Positions 59,909-64,000 of a stretch of DNA of 64,000 nucleotides are shown here, piece after piece. Origin of the DNA: UBA4782 sp034430215. Lineage in GTDB: Bacteria; Chloroflexota; Anaerolineae; Anaerolineales; Anaerolineaceae. The notes below the pieces were generated by a model. It made no database searches and had not been told where the DNA came from. It saw nothing but the letters and a program-made list of their open reading frames with translations. Every line of letters starts with the position of its first letter. The stretch's first letter is position 1. Location: assembly GCA_034430215.1 (NCBI GenBank), contig DAOUFE010000034.1:1-64000 (forward strand), given 5' to 3'. Position numbers and translations under genes: made by a program.

Positions 59909-60816
59909 GAGAGCAGCCTTTCAGTACGTTTCATACGCCGTGACGATACGGCAAATGAAACGATATTGATTGCAAGGGAGAATACAAAAAGGATGATCCC
60001 GATCAGGAACAATACCTGGTAATGCACGCTTCCCTGAGCAACTTCACCCATTTCCGAAGCGATGGTGGCAGTCATGGTTCGTATGGGGAGGAACAGGGCA
60101 TCTAATCCATGCGGCATAACAGGTGCGTTACCAGTGACCATCATGACCGCCATGGTTTCACCAATCACCCTGCCAATGCCAAGCATGACAGCAGTGATGA
60201 TACCCGAACGGGCTGCAGGCACTGTCACACCCCATATCGTTTGCCAGTGGGTGGTACCCAATGCCAGTGCACCTTCACGATATCCTTTGGGAACAGTATT
60301 CAACGCGTCTTCCGCTACCGAAACGATCGTTGGAATGGCAGACCATCCAAGCAGCAGGGCACCAGTGAAGGCGGTTAATCCAGTAGGAAGGTTTAAAGCA
60401 GTTCGCAAGAATGGTGATAGTGTGAGAATACCAAAGAAGCCTAAAACAACAGAAGGAAGCCCCGCAAGGATCTCTACCAGTGGTTTCAGGATTTCTTTCA
60501 CCCAGGATGGTGCCAACTCCGAAATGAAAACAGCGGTTCCAATACCCAATGGGATGGCGATGATGGATGCTCCGATGGTCACGATCAACGAACCCAGCAA
60601 TAAAGGCAAGATACCGAAATACCCTTCTATGGGATACCAGATCTTCCCAAACAGGCTGGCAGGGCTGACATTTACCAGTGCCGGTACTCCTTCTCTCAAC
60701 AGGAAAAGGATGATCAGGGTCACATAGAGGATGGACAGGTAACCGGCTAACCGGATAAGAATTGTGATGATCCATTCGTTCCACTTAGTTCTGCGTAATT
60801 TCTGGTTAGACTTCAT
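59905..60816 (-). CDS. pstC: Phosphate ABC transporter permease PstC
   Basis: About 303 residues, six helices. Family segments include FGILPLLLGSLIVTIGASIIAIPLGIGTAVFISELAP, EILAGLPSVVLGFFG and the loop EDALNTVPKGYREGALALGTTHWQTIWGVTVP. ATG 60816 is chosen because it overlaps the pstS stop as ATGA; the frame open to 60885 would run deep into pstS. Confidence 0.95.
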   Translation of the reverse strand: MKSNQKLRRTKWNEWIITILIRLAGYLSILYVTLIILFLLREGVPALVNVSPASLFGKIWYPIEGYFGILPLLLGSLIVTIGASIIAIPLGIGTAVFISELAPSWVKEILKPLVEILAGLPSVVLGFFGILTLSPFLRTALNLPTGLTAFTGALLLGWSAIPTIVSVAEDALNTVPKGYREGALALGTTHWQTIWGVTVPAARSGIITAVMLGIGRVIGETMAVMMVTGNAPVMPHGLDALFLPIRTMTATIASEMGEVAQGSVHYQVLFLIGIILFVFSLAINIVSFAVSSRRMKRTERLLS

Positions 60817-61700
60817 GGATTCACCTGAATGGGCACAAATCCCAAAGACTGGACGATCGCCTGCGCATCTGCAGAGACGATCCAATCCAGGTAGGCTTGA
60901 ATAGTGGCGTTGGGTTTTCCGCGGGTGTAAATGTACAGATCACGGGAAATGGGATATTGATTATTATTCACTGTTTCGATGGAAGGTAAAATTGCATCTT
61001 CTCCAGCCTGGGGGGCGACTGCTAAGGTTTTTACTTCATTGGTAATATAGCCCAGTCCATCATATCCAATAGCATTGGGGTTGTCTCGTACTTCAGAGAT
61101 GATCCCTTCAGAGGAGGGGAGCAGCAATGTTTCAGGTGTGAAAAGACTTTTATCATCGTTGTTTCCCAGGCGCACTACCTGTTCCAGGAAATAAACATGG
61201 GTGCCTGAATTGGTTTCACGAGACAGGCGCACAATGGGGCTATCATAACCACCCAGCTCGCTCCAGTTAGAATAATCACCTCGATAAATGCCGGATATTT
61301 GTTCCAACGTCAATTTATCAATGGGATTTTCCTTGTTGACGATTACAGCAATAGCGTCTTTCGCCACTACAAGCTCATATGGTTCAAATCCTTCGCCTTC
61401 GGCAGCTTTGATCTCCTCATCTTTGATCTCACGAGAGGCGTTGGCGATATCCACGGTTCCGTTGATCAAAGCTGAAATACCTGTGCCAGATCCCCCACCT
61501 GTGACGGAAACGCTCACTTCTGGATGGCTTTTCTGATATGCTTCCGCCCATGCCAGCGCCAGATTGACCATGGTGTCAGAACCTTTATTCTGAATATATT
61601 GAACGCTGTTAATTCCGGAAGCCGAATCAGATGTAGAAGCACAACCTGCCAGAAGCAAGGTAAAGATAATCAAAAGGGAAAAAAAGACACAATTCCGCAT
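60813..61700 (-). CDS. pstS: Phosphate-binding lipoprotein PstS
   Basis: A 295-residue binding lipoprotein: signal with LLLAGCAS, then the phosphate-binding fold with KGSDTMVNLALAWAEAYQ, VTGGGSGTGISALINGTVDIANASREI (binding-loop Ser/Gly) and IVRLSRETNSGTHVYFLE (Arg/Ser/Gly phosphate contacts). It heads the pst operon; a TATAAT at 61714-61709 lies eight bases before the ATG, so its mRNA is probably almost leaderless. No Pho-box-like 11-base repeats are seen upstream. Confidence 0.95.
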   Translation of the reverse strand: MRNCVFFSLLIIFTLLLAGCASTSDSASGINSVQYIQNKGSDTMVNLALAWAEAYQKSHPEVSVSVTGGGSGTGISALINGTVDIANASREIKDEEIKAAEGEGFEPYELVVAKDAIAVIVNKENPIDKLTLEQISGIYRGDYSNWSELGGYDSPIVRLSRETNSGTHVYFLEQVVRLGNNDDKSLFTPETLLLPSSEGIISEVRDNPNAIGYDGLGYITNEVKTLAVAPQAGEDAILPSIETVNNNQYPISRDLYIYTRGKPNATIQAYLDWIVSADAQAIVQSLGFVPIQVNP

Positions 61701-61708
61701 TAAACAAG

Positions 61709-61714
61709 ATTATA
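61709..61714 (-). promoter_or_regulatory. -10 box of the pst operon
   Basis: TATAAT on the minus strand, eight bases before the pstS ATG. No convincing -35 box. Confidence 0.45.
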
Positions 61715-61822
61715 ACCGGAATGTTAGGTCAAAGAGGGTTATCTGAAATTTTTCTTTCAAAATCAGAATGAGTATCATCCCGGACATGTCTTTGGAATGG
61801 TAGGCTAAAATCCGACTGTTGA

Positions 61823-61831
61823 TGGTATGAT
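61823..61831 (+). promoter_or_regulatory. Extended -10 promoter of the RNase H gene
   Basis: TGGTATGAT, 20 bases before the ATG at 61852. Confidence 0.45.
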
Positions 61832-61851
61832 TGCTTTTCACTCAAAATATT

Positions 61852-62373
61852 ATGAATAAAAAACCAATCTCATCACCTGTAGTGATCTATACGGATGGCG
61901 CCTGCCTGGGAAACCCGGGCTCAGGAGGGTATGCGGCTATCATTATTACTGAGGGGAAACACCATGAGGTGAGTGGTGGATTTCGTTTGACCACCAATAA
62001 CCGCATGGAGTTGCTGGCTGCCATCAAGGGGCTGCAATGGCTGAAAAAACCATCGAAGGTGACTCTTTATTCCGATTCACAGTACCTGGTGAAGAATTAC
62101 AACGAAGGAAGTGTAGCCCGTTGGAAAGCAAAGGGCTGGATGCGAGACCGGAAAAACCCTGCCAAGAACAAGGATCTTTGGGAGGAGATATTGCGTCTAG
62201 CCAGTATCCATGAAGTGACCTTTTACTGGGTGGAAGGTCACGCAGGAAATACAGAAAATGAACGCTGTGACCGGTTATCTGTAGCGATGGCGAAGAAAAA
62301 GGGACTGCCGGTAGATGAAGTATTCGAAAAAGGGGAGAATGAATCCCCTCTCCAGGCAGGGTTGTTTGGGTAG
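61852..62373 (+). CDS. rnhA: Ribonuclease HI
   Basis: About 173 residues. Degrades the RNA strand of RNA-DNA hybrids. The catalytic acidic residues are visible: VIYTDGACLGNPGSGGYAA (first Asp), RMELLAAIKGLQ (Glu), LYSDSQYLVKNYNEG (second Asp) and the C-terminal NERCDRLS (last Asp), with WVEGHAGNTENE bearing the His loop. ATG 61852 is chosen because a promoter lies across the upstream in-frame TTG at 61831. The Lys/Arg-rich WKAKGWMRDRKNPAKN is the usual basic handle. Confidence 0.95.
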   Translation: MNKKPISSPVVIYTDGACLGNPGSGGYAAIIITEGKHHEVSGGFRLTTNNRMELLAAIKGLQWLKKPSKVTLYSDSQYLVKNYNEGSVARWKAKGWMRDRKNPAKNKDLWEEILRLASIHEVTFYWVEGHAGNTENERCDRLSVAMAKKKGLPVDEVFEKGENESPLQAGLFG

Positions 62374-62430
62374 GGGGAAGAACCCTGTCATTGCCCTCGA
62401 TTATTAAGTGAAGCAATCTTAAAATAAATA

Positions 62431-62461
62431 GAATTCCGAAATTTTCACGATTTCGGAATTC
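62431..62461. terminator. Terminator between rnhA and the thioredoxin-CcdA gene
   Basis: GAATTCCGAAAT (62431-62442) and ATTTCGGAATTC (62450-62461) are perfect 12-base arms around a seven-base loop, between convergent genes. Confidence 0.8.
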
Positions 62462-62531
62462 TTGTGATAAATTTTGCTAAAAAAATATAAGAAGAGCTTT
62501 CCTTCTTTCGTGATTTTCGTGGTAATTTCTA

Positions 62532-64000
62532 TTACGCCAGCAGAGAAACGCCCAACCAGATCGCCAGACCCAGGAAAAGGATCACCATCCCCAACTTAAC
62601 AGCAGCCGTGTGCTTTTGCAGAAAGGCGGTCAGGTCTCGCGATGTCGTGCCAAAGTAAGCCAGGATGAATACCACGATCAGCGGGACAATGAATAACAGG
62701 TTATAGAGGATCAGGAAGAAGATTGCCTGAACCCGAAGCTCAGGAATGGAACTGACAAAAATGATTGTAGGCAGGTAGATCTGACCTGTACATGCCAGCT
62801 CAAGGAAAGAAATCAGAACTCCTGTGACGAATGCCCCAATAACATACGCCTGGGCTTTACGCCCCTCACGGATGGTGGCATTGATGCGCATCCGTAATGG
62901 CTTTGGAAGATTCAACTCCATATCCTCAATCTGCCCCTTGCGGGCTTTGAAGAAATCACGCAGGTTGAAAAATGCCAGTACCAGGCAAAAGATCGCAGTC
63001 AGTGCATATACCCAGCGACCTACGGCTCCCAGCCAATCGCCAAAAAGGTCTAATACTTTATAAAAGCCAAAGCCCACAGCCAGGTATGCCAGAAAAACAC
63101 CCAGGGCGAAAGCACCGCCAACCATCAAAATTTCCCGTCCTTTTCGGCCGCTGATGGTCAAATATGAGACAAAAAAGATGATGGTGGCAAACGCGCATGG
63201 ATTCAATCCATCTACCAGACCAGCAAATACCACAGCCATCCAGCCCATCGAACGAAAACGCTCGACAATGCTGTTGGTCAGTTTATCTTCATCAAAATTT
63301 TTCCAGAAATTTTCAGAACCTGTGTCATTAAGGTTTTTCAACACTGGCAGCAAGGCATCGGGAGTGATTTCTTCCTCTCCGAACCAGGCTTGATTGCCAA
63401 TGAACAGGGCGGGAGTGTGAAAGTCATCGCGACCTGCTCTGGCACTCATCCAATCTGCCAAAGCTGCCTGGTCGTAAATGTTAAATTCTTCGATGATCAA
63501 ATTGGGATATTTGGTTTGCAAATATTTAAAATCTGCACTTACCCGGCTGCATGCCTGGCAACCCACCTGATAGAAATATGCCGCGTAGATTGGCTGACCC
63601 GTTTCACAAGCAGATGGATCAGTGAGCGTGCATTCATCATTCTCTGTGAATTCAGGAGTGCCATTTTGCAGGGCATCTGGATTGAAATCAGGAATGGCAG
63701 GCCAGGTGATTCCGCCATTAGCAATTCCCTCTTCCAACAATGAAGCCAGGTTGGTGCGCGCAGGCTCTTCACCGATCAATATTTGCTCGCCCACAACGAT
63801 TACAGGTAAGGCACGTTCTTCAGGCTTGACTTTAAAATATGCTTCCGTTGCGATTAAAAGTTCATAATTCTCCGGAATACCCGTTTCAAGCATGCGCAGG
63901 TCAATCTGATCACCATACTTTTCCTTCAAGGGAGTGAGCACTTCTTCATATACTGCCTTGCAGTGAGTACATTCAGATGCATAAAAATACAGCACATGAA
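62532..64000 (-). CDS. Two thioredoxin-like domains fused to a CcdA-type membrane domain, 5' partial
   Basis: The frame runs to the window edge, reading ...HVLYFYASECTHC, so the start lies further right. The first thioredoxin-like domain has the CTHC pair near its start; the second has VGCQACSRV (CQAC). A DsbD/CcdA-like membrane domain follows with LVDGLNPCAFATIIFFVSYL and LELACTGQIYLPTI, the paired-cysteine helices that carry electrons across the membrane. It would pass reducing power from the cytoplasm to exported thiol proteins, perhaps also the DsbA-like protein of this genome. The frame's first Met-like codon (GTG 63995) is probably internal. Confidence 0.85.
   Translation of the reverse strand, partial: HVLYFYASECTHCKAVYEEVLTPLKEKYGDQIDLRMLETGIPENYELLIATEAYFKVKPEERALPVIVVGEQILIGEEPARTNLASLLEEGIANGGITWPAIPDFNPDALQNGTPEFTENDECTLTDPSACETGQPIYAAYFYQVGCQACSRVSADFKYLQTKYPNLIIEEFNIYDQAALADWMSARAGRDDFHTPALFIGNQAWFGEEEITPDALLPVLKNLNDTGSENFWKNFDEDKLTNSIVERFRSMGWMAVVFAGLVDGLNPCAFATIIFFVSYLTISGRKGREILMVGGAFALGVFLAYLAVGFGFYKVLDLFGDWLGAVGRWVYALTAIFCLVLAFFNLRDFFKARKGQIEDMELNLPKPLRMRINATIREGRKAQAYVIGAFVTGVLISFLELACTGQIYLPTIIFVSSIPELRVQAIFFLILYNLLFIVPLIVVFILAYFGTTSRDLTAFLQKHTAAVKLGMVILFLGLAIWLGVSLLA

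Noticed and set aside
61701..61800. Pho box upstream of pstS
   Set aside because: No tandem 11-base repeats are seen; the CTGTGA sites of the two-component operon are absent here.

Overview
The window reads as a chromosomal segment of a Chloroflexota bacterium, most likely class Anaerolineae. This rests on gene content and is not proven by a marker gene. Pointers are secreted lipoproteins with Thr-Pro linkers, a translin-family protein beside a DUF3467 protein, a Ser/Thr kinase fused to a formylglycine-enzyme-like domain, a fused double EcfA ATPase, SpoVS in a genome with no other sporulation gene in view, an RRM protein paired with a cold-shock protein, two M3 oligopeptidases and two deoxynucleoside kinases. 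GC content looks moderate. I see no rRNA, tRNA, CRISPR array, prophage or intact insertion sequence.

Layout. 0-2.5 kb: a SARP/BTAD AAA regulator convergent with the tail of a + strand gene. 2.6-9.6 kb (+): lipoprotein, then ssb, DUF3467, translin, a Cas4-like nuclease split by one in-frame stop, nadK, a zinc-finger membrane protein, recN and an ECF S component. 9.7-12.2 kb (-): EcfT and fused EcfA. 12.5-16 kb (+): an OmpR/HK two-component pair behind a repeat-rich operator, then a divergent acetate kinase paralogue. 16-22 kb (-): large membrane protein, HD/UDG-like pair, VWA protein with two retropepsin-like domains, MerR regulator. 22-24.5 kb: two SDRs and a TetR regulator with palindromic operators. 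24.9-30.6 kb (+): RRM protein, cold-shock protein, gatB, M3 peptidase, type II NADH dehydrogenase. 30.6-40.5 kb (-): kinase-FGE, membrane protein, xpt-guaA, secreted metzincin with four FN3 domains, histidine phosphatase, beta-propeller lipoprotein. 40.6-46.4 kb: DsbA-like protein, two deoxynucleoside kinases, SpoVS and a replication-origin-like DnaA-box cluster, nucleotidyltransferase, pepF. 46.6-50.6 kb (-): PadR-controlled ABC importer with a THEP1 NTPase. 50.8-55.6 kb (+): membrane protein and two secreted proteins including a subtilase. 55.7-61.7 kb (-): Lon-like protease and pstSCAB. 61.9-64 kb: RNase H and a two-thioredoxin/CcdA fusion cut by the window end.

How genes work together. 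ssb, translin, the Cas4-like pair and recN form a nucleic-acid maintenance neighbourhood. pstSCAB imports phosphate. xpt-guaA salvages and makes guanine nucleotides, while the two deoxynucleoside kinases flanking the origin-like region salvage dNTP precursors. Several genes (padR, the DsbA-like gene, gatB, nadK, pstS) have a -10 box only 6-9 bases before the start codon, so leaderless transcription seems common here.

Best candidates for new biology: the oriC-like region at 42.5-42.9 kb, the membrane-tethered split Cas4-like nuclease beside translin, the VWA/tandem retropepsin protein under MerR control, the acetate kinase paralogue with altered active-site motifs, and a possible three-way-junction RNA at 19.2 kb.
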